Below, in pieces: positions 22,655-30,765 of a DNA stretch of 64,000 nucleotides; positions within the stretch are counted from its first letter, which is position 1; every line of letters starts with the position of its first letter. This stretch comes from Echinometra lucunter (lineage: Eukaryota; Echinodermata; Echinoidea; Camarodonta; Echinometridae): contig CM057160.1 in the NCBI GenBank assembly GCA_029962745.1, positions 722,501-786,500 on the forward strand, written 5' to 3'. The notes beneath the pieces are model-generated. The model saw only the letters and a list, made by a program, of their open reading frames with translations, made no database searches and was not told the origin of the DNA. Position numbers and translations under genes: made by a program.

Positions 22655-24634
22655 TATTACTCTTTCCATTTTTCTCTGTCTCTTTCAAAATAAGAATGAT
22701 ACTCTTAAACTTCCTGAATCTATTTTATCTTCGTTATGTATTTATAATCTTCAGTCAGTTCAATTCATTTCTGGTCTGCATGGATCATGATCACTCATTG
22801 GTTTGCTAAGGCTATACATGGCTTCGATATTTTGTTAATTTTTTCACACAGATCCACTTGAAAAGGCAATTGAAGAACTTCACGTTAACACACTTGATTT
22901 TGAAAGGAGAGTTGCTTCTGTGAACAGAAAAAGGTGAGGGATGTCGGTATAAACCAAACAGTTACGTGACTGTGAAAGAGGGGAGACAACATTCAGAAAA
23001 TATTCTGACGAGCAATAGAATAGGGCCATCAGCTTAAAAGGGAACACAAACTTGTACTTAGGTTTGCCACGTTCTTGGGTTTCAAAGGGGGCTTACCGGG
23101 CGGGGGCTAGTCTAGATTCTGGACTCTTTTTATTAAGTTTTATATTCCCCGAAACAGCTACCAAACTCACTGTACACGTCAAGTCGAGTGATGGCGCGAT
23201 CCCGAGAACCTGTCCGCCCGCGGAACCTTTGACCTCTGTCGTCAGCGGAGAGCAATCGGTCTGGACTCTTTTTTCTCCGGGTGGACAGGTTCTCTGAGGT
23301 TCTCGGGATCGCGCCATCACTCGACTTGACGCGTACAGTGAGTTTAGCAGCTGTTTCGGGGAATATAAAAACTTCATAAAAAGAGTCCAGAATCTAGACT
23401 AGCGCGGGGCCAGATGTGCCCCCTTCCAACATCACAACTTCTTCATTGCACACTTGCACAACACAGATAATCTCCTATTGTTTGTTACACTTTGATTTTT
23501 CGATTATGCGAATTTTATCTAAGAAGAATAGCGGTAGTTCTCTCCTAACATTGTTATCTTATTTTCCCCTTCTATAACCGACCTCCCTACTGGAGGTAAT
23601 CTAGTTTTATAATAGAACTTACTGTGCTGTCGACAATCTACAAACTTTAATATCGAATGTTATGATTGCTTTATGCTATGATCCAGTGCCTTGGCTGTTA
23701 GACAAATCAACGACCAAATGATGCTTCTCAGCCGAGCATTTCTAGGTGAACTTCCAGGAAATATTCAAGATAGGTAAGAACAGCTAGGGGGTACAGTCAG
23801 ATGTTTTCTGAAGAAGTAAAAACAGTAGTCCCATTTTAATTTATGGAATTAAGTTCATGTCTCTATTGACTGGACGTCAGGGGAATCGAAGATTAGTAAT
23901 GAAAAGAGTTTCCCTACGAGGGTCGCAGCAAAGCACAATGGTACGGAAGCCCCAAATAGAATGTTGTTAACTGAAGGAGTGATTTTTCGGGGCTGGGTTC
24001 ATCCACTCATCCTGTGTACACGGTTAATGAATTGACCTCGTCCCGCAAAAGTGACAATTCTGTACCGAAACTACTTAGCATGTTTGCTATTCTGTTGGTT
24101 ATTCGACGGCATATGCTGTCGACCTACGAGTCTGATAAGCGTCAGTTTTCTTCTTAAAATTCACCATTTTCAGTCCATTCATCAGATATGAAGCAGAAGG
24201 GGGAAAATTGAGAGCCTCAGGAACATTGCTGGTAAGTAAAATCAAAACTTTTCTTCTCTATTATAGAAGATCTAAGTCAATGTATTTCGCGTTCGCGTCG
24301 GCAATTAGTTTCGCTATTCAAAACGCCGTTTTGTCCTATATACGGGTATATCCTATCCTGGATATGCTGCAGGTGGATCTATTTTTAATTTTTTTTTTTA
24401 AACTGATGTATTTTATTTTTGTTTAGGAATCTGCTATTTTCTCCTCGTGTGACGGTGCCTCGAAGCACCGAGGATGTACCCTACACCTTTCCCGGAATTC
24501 TCGATGCCTTACATGAGATCTCCGATGCTCCAGATCAGACCCAGCGATGGCAGGTTGTTGAACAACAGGTCGCTAGGATAACACATGCTGTCGAAGCTGC
24601 TAGCTCTGTCTTGAAGGATGTTACGTCATGGTGA
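1895..24634 (+). CDS. FOLH1/NAALAD2-like zinc carboxypeptidase (M28B), last 12 exons
   Basis: Coding exons, all in continuous phase with GT/AG: 1895-1990, 2732-2817, 5379-5498, 5974-6056, 6423-6486, 18561-18628, 18941-19029, 19776-19866, 20692-20950, 22852-22933, 23687-23773, 24427-24634 (TGA). They give 443 residues, the C-terminal part of a roughly 700-750-residue family. Seen in order: [17 protein letters not shown] and SIDPTSG (zinc ligands His and Asp); [15 protein letters not shown] (catalytic Glu plus zinc Glu); AYLNLDIAV (zinc Asp); [15 protein letters not shown] (zinc His); and a C-terminal helical dimerisation region with [12 protein letters not shown]. All five metal ligands and the general base of human GCPII have counterparts, so the enzyme is probably active. 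Family members are type II membrane ectopeptidases that trim acidic dipeptides or folyl-glutamates. The GCPII arginine patch and Lys-Tyr glutarate sensor are not conserved here, so the substrate probably differs. The donor of exon 2 (GTCTGT) is weak. Candidate poly(A) signals lie near 25475 and 25672. Confidence 0.9.
2402..2643. mobile_element. hAT-like non-autonomous element with poly-C core
   Basis: The ends are imperfect inverted repeats: CAGGGGCGACCGCC on the left and GGCGCCGCCCCTG on the right. The interior is C-runs and purine-rich sequence. CAGGGGCG ends are typical of hAT elements. The 8-bp flanks match only in part (both end in TAGG), so the target duplication is decayed or my boundary is off. 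It lies inside intron 1 of the peptidase gene. Confidence 0.4.
3059..3309. repeat. two (TA)n microsatellites flanking a small hairpin
   Basis: TA dinucleotide tracts lie at about 3059-3105 and 3277-3309. Between them is a short inverted repeat, TGTCCACATTAGGTGGACA, near 3126, followed by telomere-like CCTAACC/CGTAACCC text near 3200. I assign no function. Confidence 0.8.
4549..4688. repeat. near-perfect palindrome A with (TA)n centre
   Basis: The left arm (about 4549-4615) and right arm (about 4621-4688) are reverse complements with a few mismatches. Both carry GACGCCATCGAGATGTTGAA and GAGAGGATCC and end in CCTYACACTTA. The centre is TATATATATA. The outer right end overlaps the start of the next inverted repeat, at the shared TAAGTGTGAGG. 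Confidence 0.85.
4678..4954. mobile_element. foldback element with 102-bp inverted arms
   Basis: The left arm 4678-4779 and right arm 4853-4954 are almost perfect reverse complements around a 73-base unique centre. Each arm contains CCTGAAGAAGGCCGGTTAG, an AAGCTTGTTGAATAAAG segment and an outer TCCTCACACTTA. This resembles terminal repeats of Penelope-like or foldback elements arranged head to head. Class assignment is inference. It lies in intron 2 of the peptidase gene. Confidence 0.6.
4862..4896 (+). other. hammerhead-ribozyme-like core in the foldback arm
   Basis: The core order CTGAAGA (4865-4871), a GGCC/GGCC stem (4873-4876 with 4882-4885) and GAAA (4886-4889) fits the hammerhead pattern. 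AAC (4862-4864) can pair with GTT (4894-4896) as stem I. The palindromic AAGCTT would form stem III only in a dimer. One extra A (4872) next to stem II departs from the strict consensus. The opposite arm carries the same motif on the minus strand, with a C-to-T change on the + strand (GACC instead of GGCC on the minus strand) that weakens stem II. Confidence 0.3.
5768..5916. mobile_element. short hairpin MITE (family GGGCMCTGTTTCAT)
   Basis: The ends GGGCACTGTTTCATGAAAG and its near reverse complement (CTTTTACGAAACGGTGCCC) bound 149 bp. Internal repeats GTCAGTGCTGACA extend the hairpin. The centre carries GATTGGCT. The element at 35666-35828 has the same ends. No clear target duplication was found. 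Confidence 0.7.
6508..7390. repeat. five clustered (TAG)n/(CAG)n trinucleotide arrays
   Basis: TAG arrays lie at about 6508-6615, 6693-6765, 7114-7200 and 7226-7290, and a CAG-then-TAG array at 7311-7389. They are separated by unique DNA. Long open frames here are poly-Ser, poly-Val, poly-Thr or poly-Leu artefacts of the repeat. They sit at the start of the 12-kb intron of the peptidase gene. Confidence 0.95.
6622..6693 (-). mobile_element. tRNA-like SINE head between TAG arrays
   Basis: On the minus strand, GTGGCTCAGTGGTAGAGC matches an A box and GGGTTCGAAACC a B box about 30 bases further on, with CTCATAA where the anticodon loop would be. Acceptor pairing is poor. This is therefore read as a tRNA-derived SINE head whose tail merges into the trinucleotide array, not a working tRNA gene. 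Confidence 0.55.
7500..7789 (+). other. possible 5' non-coding exon of the B-box gene
   Basis: A strong donor, ACA|GTAAGT, occurs at 7789/7790. The B-box gene's start codon follows a pyrimidine-rich acceptor (TTTGCAG, ending at 8469) by two bases. A non-coding first exon ending at 7789 would fit. The open frame in 7562-7807 is out of phase with the B-box frame after splicing, so it is not used as coding. The left boundary is a guess. Confidence 0.35.
8472..10268 (+). CDS. B-box / coiled-coil TRIM-like protein, 598 aa, no RING
   Basis: A single open coding exon. The ATG at 8472 is chosen because it lies two bases after a clear acceptor; the open frame extends upstream only through a poly-T intron tail. 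Residues 48-78 form a B-box-type zinc site (C48, H51, C59, H62, C67, C70, H75, C78, with [14 protein letters not shown]). Residues about 85-300 are charged heptad-like coiled coil. The rest (about 325-598) looks like beta-rich repeats, possibly a propeller, ending near an acidic DDGDDDDG loop. No RING finger precedes the B-box, so an E3 ligase role cannot be assumed. Such truncated TRIM-like genes are numerous in marine deuterostomes and are often linked to innate sensing, but that is family inference. The gene is nested, same strand, inside intron 5 of the FOLH1-like gene. A GTAAGG at codon 22 resembles a donor, but the frame runs on. Confidence 0.85.
   Translation: MATPFSTSGNSCQGNDCPTTSKVRKLSPGYASRVEDCVKEETKGKWFCSEHDEDMKLFCQEHNIALCFKCPLAEHKSCRVRGLEDVVQENRLRDSLMNHMCQDYGHRIEELKTSFDDHVKEMKKQVNLAFGKAIQTNRDREKNEEVKISQEIEEKNRKLRDNIRKMEMEIERNIKERVTRLSENHTISEDKQSAINNEHTELLASIRNIAEQTRQKIVGLEKSWKEFMKSHEDATKLLGTVLDDEERLVKEAQRVEDCVSAIFVEQFDEGEFDRINPMASHEFVKAEGRGRHLGKIVAHSQHGQGWNRVQSIKVTDQIRHPVIVGYSDNGNVIVTDTSEWSKDTYTFNMTSKDIQRVICGSDDSYVVSCALLKDNKIACGRYVARPKSSSQTGYISVYDSEWNLVTKIRKPWYKKKISKKVFVAADSNGMIFACELGQKTIYVINPVSSEIISSIEGMDTMALRGVQSEHIVAQASPSDPRVFFIKAGTPEEQMKHHNVIFNVGIDPATDDLYAVTSEDDCLTCVIWKLNRDDGDDDDGNRMEFCLCNRLIELGNTRAHIKNRRNHLETSRVILMASNKLIACDGENIIVYLKKLMLN
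10296..10471. mobile_element. Harbinger-like MITE with TAA target duplication
   Basis: TGGGGTGTTGCAAGAAAGTT at the left end is matched by its reverse complement at the right end, and pairing continues through GCAATCGATTGCAA. The element is 176 bp and is flanked by TAA on both sides (10293-10295 and 10472-10474), as expected for PIF/Harbinger (TWA) insertion. The centre carries GATTGGCC. It lies just 3' of the B-box stop codon, so it is probably in the 3' UTR or flank. Confidence 0.75.
10475..13056. other. gene-free intronic DNA
   Basis: No exon or clear repeat was recognised apart from a possible old pogo/Tigger-like segment at about 12589-12760 (CAGTGGCACCTTGTTATAA with ATATAACA/TTATAAC repeats, ends not resolved). 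AATAAA at about 12424 is one candidate poly(A) signal for the B-box gene. Confidence 0.4.
13065..13597. mobile_element. non-autonomous hAT element, 533 bp, 8-bp TSD
   Basis: The left end CACTGGCGTAAATCC matches the right end GGATTTACGCCGGTG as an inverted repeat with one mismatch. TTTAGTTC directly flanks both sides (13057-13064 and 13598-13605), a perfect 8-bp target duplication diagnostic of hAT insertion. The inside holds poly-C/poly-G runs next to each end and three diverged tandem units of about 75-79 bp starting near 13233, 13307 and 13386, each with GGTTATTTTTGGCT and CTCGCT motifs. No transposase frame. Confidence 0.85.
14748..14855. mobile_element. solo hAT-type end plus poly-C and CA/CCA tract
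   Basis: ACTGGTGTAAATCCCGGGG at 14748 matches the end of the element at 13065, followed by a poly-C run and (CA)n/(CCA)n. No matching right end was found, so this is a truncated copy. Confidence 0.5.
15967..16080 (+). mobile_element. non-LTR retrotransposon 3' end
   Basis: TACAAGCTCTGCTT is shared with the 3' region of the LINE at 27457-30899 (near 30737). It is followed by a poly-T run, then ATTGTATGATTG and a TTTAAATAAACTTGAACTTGAACG tail-like simple repeat. This fits a 5'-truncated copy of a related non-LTR element. Confidence 0.6.
16195..16345. repeat. dispersed repeat with GACTAGTCGATTCGTTCC, second copy near 18425-18490
   Basis: The string CGACTAGTCGATTCGTTCCA plus following AGNGGAACNAA and TGATNTCAC occurs here and again at about 18436-18490, same orientation. 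Both copies also contain GGAACAAA/CGACTAG variants. The unit is not resolved. The second copy ends about 70 bases before exon 6 of the peptidase gene. Confidence 0.5.
16972..17420. mobile_element. hairpin MITE interrupted by a nested insertion
   Basis: The ends GGGCCCCTTGCATAAAACTT and AAGTTTTATGCAACCGGCCC are inverted repeats. From about 17253 to 17407 the two arms pair continuously (AGTAACTTTGC, ACGGAATACTG, TTTTGATTGGC with their reverse complements). The left arm is broken after 17002 by about 250 bases. A diverged CTTACTRTWATWGT is present on both sides of the break, as a target duplication would be. Confidence 0.65.
17570..17700 (+). mobile_element. non-LTR retrotransposon 3' end with hairpin and (ATCAA)n tail
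   Basis: CAGGACCC and GGGTCATCCTG form an imperfect hairpin. It is followed by TTGTTCTTTATGTATATCTGAACTTG and a tail of AATAAATCAAATCAAATCAAA. This is the same layout as the complete LINE 3' end at 30719-30899. Confidence 0.6.
18127..18193. repeat. poly-C tract of about 60 bases
   Basis: A nearly pure C run broken by single Ts. Open frames across it are poly-Pro artefacts. Sequencing length is likely unreliable here. Confidence 0.95.
19350..19608 (+). mobile_element. degenerate tRNA-derived SINE
   Basis: The body matches the SINE at 63690 and 21930: GCATTAATGTCCTTTTGGCA, ACATTTGCCACTCTCCAC, a GTACCCAGCAGGATGCGATAG segment, and a 3' GTGTATTAGGCGCTTTG end followed by a GATGATGATG tail. The tRNA head is decayed. 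It lies in intron 7 of the peptidase gene. Confidence 0.65.
19958..20372. mobile_element. piggyBac-like TTAA MITE, copy 1
   Basis: TTAA bounds the element at 19958 and 20369. The inner ends CCCTTTCATGACAG and CTGTCATGAATGGG are inverted repeats. TTAA duplication with CCC-starting ends is the piggyBac signature. A second copy of identical total length (415 bp) lies at 39217-39631, and nearly every base matches. No transposase frame. It lies in intron 8 of the peptidase gene. Confidence 0.85.
21930..22245 (+). mobile_element. tRNA-derived SINE, full head
   Basis: The head has an A-box-like GTCGTAGTCGAGTGG and B box GGGTTCGAAC 43 bases on. The body has TTTGCCACTCTCCACACAAG, GGTAGGATGCGAAAG and CAAACCTGAATCCC. 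The 3' end TGTATTAGGCGCTATATAC is followed by a short AT-rich tail. Same family as 19350 and 63690. It lies in intron 9 of the peptidase gene. Confidence 0.8.
23107..23402. repeat. long inverted repeat, 105-bp arms, GC-rich loop
   Basis: Arms 23107-23211 and 23297-23402 are near-perfect reverse complements (CTAGTCTAGATTCTGGACTC outside, GCGATCCCGAGAACCT inside), with an 85-base GC-rich loop. A further GGACTCTTTTT lies in the loop. No target duplication was recognised. It lies in intron 10 of the peptidase gene and would form a long hairpin in the pre-mRNA. Confidence 0.85.
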
Positions 24635-27300
24635 CGTCAGGCAAAACTCTACATTTAGTCGAGCTTATGTTAGAAGTATGCCATATGTTGAGGACTTTGT
24701 TGTGCTGAGGATGAGGCACTCATAATGTAGTGTGCAGTCTGATTGGTGACGTGGCCCCACACATCTTTCCAACCCCGGCATGCCGCCGGCTGTGAGATGC
24801 GTGGCTGGGACGTCTGGACCAAACTGCATTTAGCTTCTTAACGAAAGAAGGAGAAGAAAATTGACAGTACATTTGAGGCCAAAAACAATTGAACTGAATT
24901 GAGGAGGAGTTACTAATATTGCACTTCACAGCCAAAAGGCTGAATTATGTACAATTTACAAGTTTGGTAATGACATATACTCTAAACAATATTGGGTAAA
25001 AATGTGCCATGTGGGTAATTATGTGTCCAACCAAATTTGGGCATTTCTTTTTATCCAGTTTGATGGAGAAATTGCCCATAGGCGTATCGTATTACAGGTC
25101 CAAAAAGAAAAATCTAGATTTAGCGACAAGCAAAAAAAAAATTACATTTGCCATTTCGGCGTTCTTCTTCTTTTGGGGGCCCCTTTCTTTTTCAGGGGAG
25201 GGGGGGGGCCGAGGTACCAAAAATGGTCAAAATGGGCTGAAAACACAAATTTTGTGTCGGGGGGGGGGCAAGGCCCGCTCGCCCCCCCCCCCCCCCCCCC
25301 CCCCGTATCCGCGCCTGTTCTTAAGTAATTATTGTTTATTTTATCCTAACTGGGCAATATGCTTCCCGTATTGGGTAAAAAAAAATGCCCAAAGTTGGTT
25401 TGACATAATTACCCTCGTGCTGGTTGAAATATCACCAAATATTTTTTTACAGTGTGCATGTTGTATGAAACTGAATAAAATATCATGACTGATGACTTAT
25501 GTTACATTAAAACGGAAGCTAGAAGGCGAAGATGAAAGGCAGAACAAAACAAAAAAGCATATCAAAACAAAAACTGCTGATGTTCTTGTAATTCTCTAAT
25601 TCACGTGGAGTTTATGCACGGGCCACCCTGTTCTGGTAGTCAGCGTGCTATATGCTCGAAATGCTTTTAAATAAAACGGTGTAACATTATAACATCTCTA
25701 CAATTTATGACCATGATACGATGTATAGAAATCATTGCAACATGGCCAGAGCTCTCGACACACCCCCGCAACGTACCCAGTGGGCGCGGCTTTCGGTCCG
25801 TACAGATCTTCCCCCCGAGATGAAAGCTCGTAGAAGTCTACTCGCCAAGTCGGCCTACAAGCTCAGAAAGGATAAAGGCTTGTCTACAAAAATCTCTGTA
25901 GTTGGCACGAAAGTTGTTTTGCTATGGAAAGAGAAAAACACTAGAGAGTGGAAAAGCTTCACTGAGTGAGTCTAGCAACATCATCTACTTACTATTTCAT
26001 TCCCTTCTTCTTGAAGCAACTGGCAACTTCCATTGAAAACCACGTATAATTAATAACTGTTGCCTGATGTTAATTAACAATACTCTTGTTTTTCTACACT
26101 CCAACCAGAAGCTACTTATAACTCACCTTGAATTATTACGATATATATTTGTTCATTTAAAACATGAACGCTCTTCATATGTTTGTCACTATGTCAATGA
26201 TCGTTAATCTGTTTAAATACTACAGTCTAATAATTTTGAGTGCTTATAATGCATTTTGTTTGTGTATAATATAGACATATTGACATTCTGATAGCTGAGA
26301 TACTTTTTTTCTATCTGATGTTATTAACACAAACATTCTGATCTCTTTTTTGGCCAGAAATAACTCATATATCTCTAACAATGGCTGTACAACTACAATC
26401 TATATGCTTTTGGAACATTTCTTCTGGAGTGAAAGGTTCAATCCTATTGATATTTTAGCTATTCAACTCCTGTGGTTAAATCCGCCATGCTGCCGATACA
26501 TTTTCGGGCAAATCCTTAAATACCGATCATTCGGTTTGTTGTTTTTGGGCTTGACATCTTTTCTAGATGAGGCTATTTACCACATGTAACATTTACTCAC
26601 AAAATTATGTAATTTATATACATGTTATTTGAGTATCTTAATTGCATTTTCTATATGCAATATTGCATGATTTGTTGATAGCAGGAGATAGGTCTTCTTG
26701 CCGAAATTGTTCGGCTCTTGAAGTTGTCTTGCTCACAGATATGCCTTGCTTGCCGAAATTCTTCGGCTCGCCAAGTTATCTTGTTTGGCTCTCTTAGCCT
26801 GTCATGCTCACTGTTTACGCATCTCCCTTTTTTTTTTTTTTTTCTTTTTCTTATACCAATTATAGCTATATCACATAAATATGTTCATATGAAAGTAAAA
26901 TATTTACTATTTTGTCTTAATTGAGAAGCTTTTAGGATTTTGTACGTGCATGATTCTCAACTAGTTTCTTAGATTTCTGTGTTTTCAATTTTCTTTTTGA
27001 CCGTACCTATACTTATACAATAATTTGGCTGCAAATCTGCTGATTTATTGCAATACAATGCTCAGGACAACATTTTCTGTGCATGAATTGTTAATATTGA
27101 ATTTATCTAAATATATTTTTATTACTTTGGATGTTTCATCCAACATTATTGCCGTTTTTTCACGGCTTTACATGTATTTGGTATTATTGTTCAGTCAGTG
27201 CGTCTTACACTGTATTTTCTCTCTACATGTATTTTGTGTCTTAATGAAATTGCCATTCTTATTACTTCTTGGTTTGAAATCAATTCAATTCTACAGCATT
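24635..27300. other. 3' flank of the peptidase gene, low-complexity DNA
   Basis: Candidate poly(A) signals AATAAA lie near 25475 and 25672. A poly-G/poly-C block at 25196-25304 has purine/pyrimidine runs like the hAT-type repeats elsewhere in the window. 26670-26790 holds two copies of a CTTGCCGAAATTNTTCGGCTC unit. Otherwise AT-rich sequence with no exon recognised. Confidence 0.5.
25721..25969 (+). pseudogene. possible retroelement ORF1 remnant
   Basis: An 82-residue frame with RTDLPPEMKARRSLLAKSAY followed by KLRKDKG and a short basic tail. The pattern (LPPEMKARR...LRK) is reminiscent of the C-terminal domain of ORF1 proteins of some non-LTR elements. No rest of an ORF1 is seen. The LINE ORF2 starts 1.5 kb downstream on the same strand, but whether the two belong together is unknown. 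Confidence 0.3.
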
Positions 27301-27456
27301 CATATGTTAATCACTTTTATAGCATTTCATTGTATTGTTACTGCCTTACACAGTCTTTTCTTCTTGATGGTTGCTCAACAGTATTAAAGAGTTCGTCTTT
27401 TGATAGTCAATTTCAATCACCTCCACACATTCCTTTCTACATTTATTTCATTGTAT

Positions 27457-30400
27457 ATGGGTAATGAGTATATTGACGTAAATGACCGTGGTGATCTCCC
27501 ACGGTATTTAAACCTCCAAACACCTGATCTTTTATTTGACTTAGATTCCAACGATGTACCCTTGCACAAATTATCGTCCAGATACTTTTCAGTTGACAAC
27601 GTCATCAGTAACTCATTGAAATCAAAGGACGAACTCTTTCTCATGCACCATAATGTGAGAAGTCTCAATAAGAATGTGGATCACTTTCATTCTCTTATTC
27701 ATCAACTCCATCATGGTTACTGTGTTGTTGGTTTATCTGAGACCTGGTTGAATGATTTTCAATACTCTCTTGTTTCTATTGATGGGTTTACCTTTTATTC
27801 TAATAGCAGAGAACATAAAAGAGGGGGAGGGGTCGGGTTTTACGTGTCTAATAATTTAAATGTCAGAGAACTAAAAGAGCTGAATGAAATGTCTGATTTT
27901 ATTGAATGTATTTTTATTCAAATTGAAATGCCTGACAAGAAGCAAATGGTTGTTGGCGAAATATACAGGCCTCCAAAAGGTAACACTCAAGATTTTTTGG
28001 ATTGTCTCCAAAACTTACTGTCATCTCCTGTTCTTTACAACAAGAATGTCTTTCTTATGGGCGACTTCAATCTAGACTTATTGCATTGTAACACTGTTTC
28101 TTCTTGCCAGGAGTTTCTTAATGTCATGTTATCTAGCTCTTTTATACCCTCAATTACCAAACCAACTAGAATTACAGACTCGTCGTCAACTTTGATAGAC
28201 AATATTTTTGTAAATAGTTTATCTAGTACGTCATCTGGCATTTTGGTGTCTGATTTGTCAGACCATTTCCCAATTTTTGTTGAGGTGTTTTTCGGCAGAG
28301 ATAACAATAAATCTGCATCAATTAGTGTTCGAGACATATCAGAAGAAAATTTAAATAGATTTGGGGAGAGATTAAATGAGATCGACTGGAATGTAATCTA
28401 TAACATTCAAGACCCGGATATTTGTTTTGACAAATTCTTGGATCTTTTTATGTCTACTTATAATGCTACAATCCCCCTTAAGAAGTTTTCCCGCTCCACA
28501 TATAAAAAGACACCTAGACTCCCCTGGATCTCTCAATCTCTCCTTAAGTCTATCAACCGCAAAAACAATTTATTTTGCAAATACAAGAAACAGCCTGGTA
28601 AAGATAAACTTAAAAGGAAATATATTCGATATCGTAATGTACTGACAACTTCCCTACGTCTCGCCAAAAAAATGTATTTTTCTGATCAATTCAACAAGTA
28701 CAAGAACGATATTTCGAGTACGTGGAGGGTGATAAACAAGGTCCTACGATCAAACAAAAAGTCCGAACCAGCAAAAGAAATTTCACACAACGGGAGAATT
28801 ATTGAAGATCCTACTGAAATAGCCGAGTTGTACAACGATTACTTTGTTCACATTGGTACTAATCTCTCAAGGAATATCCCTGAATCTGATAGAGAATTTA
28901 CATCGTTTTTAAAGAATCCTAATCCGCAATCTATTTTCCTTACCCCTATAGTCGAATACGAAGTTAAAGATATTGTAAATAATTTAAAATGCAATAAGAG
29001 TCCTGGTGGTGATGGAATAACAAATTTTCTTTTGAAAAGGGTAATTAATGAAATACTCTCACCTTTGACATATATTTTTAATCTATCATTAGTAAATGGA
29101 GTTGTTCCTTGCAATATGAAAGTAGCAAAAGTTATACCTGTTTTTAAAAAAGATGATAAACGAGAAGTTTGCAACTATCGTCCAATTTCACTTCTCACTT
29201 CCCTTTCAAAGTTATTAGAAAAGATAGTATACTCACGCTTAATCAAATTTTTAACCGACTGTCAAATATTAAGTGACTCTCAGTTTGGTTTCAGGAAAAA
29301 ACATTCAACCGTTCATGCCTTACTTTCTTTTATTGACAAGGTGGCATGTGCTGTCGATAAGTCATTACATACTGTTGGTATATTCCTGGACCTTTCCAAG
29401 GCCTTCGACACGATCAATCATGATATACTGTTATATAAATTATCACATTATGGTATTCGTGGGAAGGCCTTGGACTGGTTCAGGAGCTACCTCAGTTCTC
29501 GTAAACAATTTGTTTCTTATACAGGTATAAATTCTAGTTTGAAATCAATATCTTGCGGAGTACCCCAAGGATCACTCCTTGGTCCCTTACTTTTTATTCT
29601 TTACATTAATGATTTTAAGAATTCTTCCAATATTTTGTCATTTATTTTGTTTGCTGATGATTCTAATCTTTTTCTGTCTCATCGTGACCCACATACGCTA
29701 CTTAATACTTTGAATACAGAACTTCTATCAGTTCAGTCTTGGATTAGAGCTAACAAGTTGTCACTTAATGTTAAGAAAACTAATTTTATGATATTTAGTA
29801 ATTCTCTCAAAGTTTACCTGGTCAAGTAGTCATGGATAATGTAAATTTATTACAGGTTGATTCCACCAAATTTCTTGGGCTCTATATTGATCATGATTTG
29901 TCTTGGAAGTGTCACATTAATTACTTGAGTAAATTGACTTCTAGGAGTATTGGTATTTTAAGCAAGCTAAAATTCTTTTTCCCTGATTATATACTATTAA
30001 ACTTATATATGACTCTCATTTCATCACGATTAAATTATGGTATATTGGCTTGGGGTAATACAAACAAGACTGTATTAGAAATGTTATTCAAACTACAAAA
30101 ACGGGCAATTAGGGTAATTAACCAATCTGACTTTTATGCACACACAAATCCATTATTTATAAAAAATAAAATCCTGAAAATTCATGATCTTTACGAATTT
30201 CATTTGGGTACATTCATGTTTCAACTCTCAAAAGATGATTTACCGGAAATGTTTTCTTCCTTGTTTCAAAGAAACAACCTCACCCATTCTTACCCTACCC
30301 GCCAAAGGGACTCATTTCACCTTCCACGTACTCGCACGTTATTTGCTCAAAGAACAATTGTATTCGAAGGACCAAGGCTTTGGAATAATCTTCCAAGCGA

Positions 30401-30479
30401 AATAACTAGCTGTTTATCTCTAAGTATGTTTAAATGTAAACTGAAATCATTTCTTTTGTCCAGTTATGGACACCGTTAA
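27457..30479 (+). pseudogene. non-LTR retrotransposon endonuclease-reverse transcriptase, one frameshift
   Basis: The first part (27457-29829; the frame is open from 27400) has an apurinic-type endonuclease: HHNVRSLNKN, GLSETWLN, YRPPKGN, LMGDFNLDL and SDLSDHFPIF. It continues into reverse transcriptase: SPGGDGITNFLLK, VIPVFKKDD, NYRPISLLTSLSKLLEK, FGFRKKHST, FLDLSKAFDTINHD, GVPQGSLLGPLLF and the catalytic FADD. The frame stops at 29829. The C-terminal 215 residues continue in another frame (29832-30479), with CHINYLSKLTSR, RLNYGILAWGN and a final WNNLPSEI, so a single small indel near 29800-29830 separates them. All catalytic motifs are intact, pointing to a young copy of a CR1/Jockey-like lineage; the clade is not resolved. 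No nucleic-acid-binding ORF1 is evident directly upstream. Confidence 0.92.
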
Positions 30480-30718
30480 GACGCACTGGCTGAATATATG
30501 TAATGTATTTGATTTGTACCTTTTTAAAGGTATAATGTGGTATAGTTTTTTTTATTTATTTATTTTTTTCATTCTTCGCTCATCCCCCTCCTATATTTCA
30601 CATTGTCCACTTTTCCTCTAATTCTTTACCCCTTGATTTTGTGCTAATGTTTGGCTTTTCCTTTGTAGTCTAATTATTCTTTAGTGTCCGATCTCCTTAC
30701 GAACTTCATAATTACTTT

Positions 30719-30765
30719 AAGGAACCTGCAGACACTACAAGCTCTGCTTTTCATGCAGGTTCCTT
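30719..30765 (+). other. perfect 12-bp stem-loop in the LINE 3' UTR
   Basis: AAGGAACCTGCA (30719-30730) pairs exactly with TGCAGGTTCCTT (30754-30765) around a 23-base loop that contains ACAAGCTCTGCTT. Terminal hairpins of this kind are recognised by the reverse transcriptase in several LINE clades. Confidence 0.8.

Noticed and set aside
24174..24231. A possible additional peptidase exon with good AG and GTAAGT borders
   Set aside because: It is 58 bases and would break the frame into the last exon, while exon 11 joins exon 12 directly in phase and matches the family without it. Likely a decoy or cryptic exon.
27025..27387. 120-residue hydrophobic frame just upstream of the LINE
   Set aside because: Composition follows the T-rich sequence; no ORF1-type motif (zinc knuckle, coiled coil) is visible.
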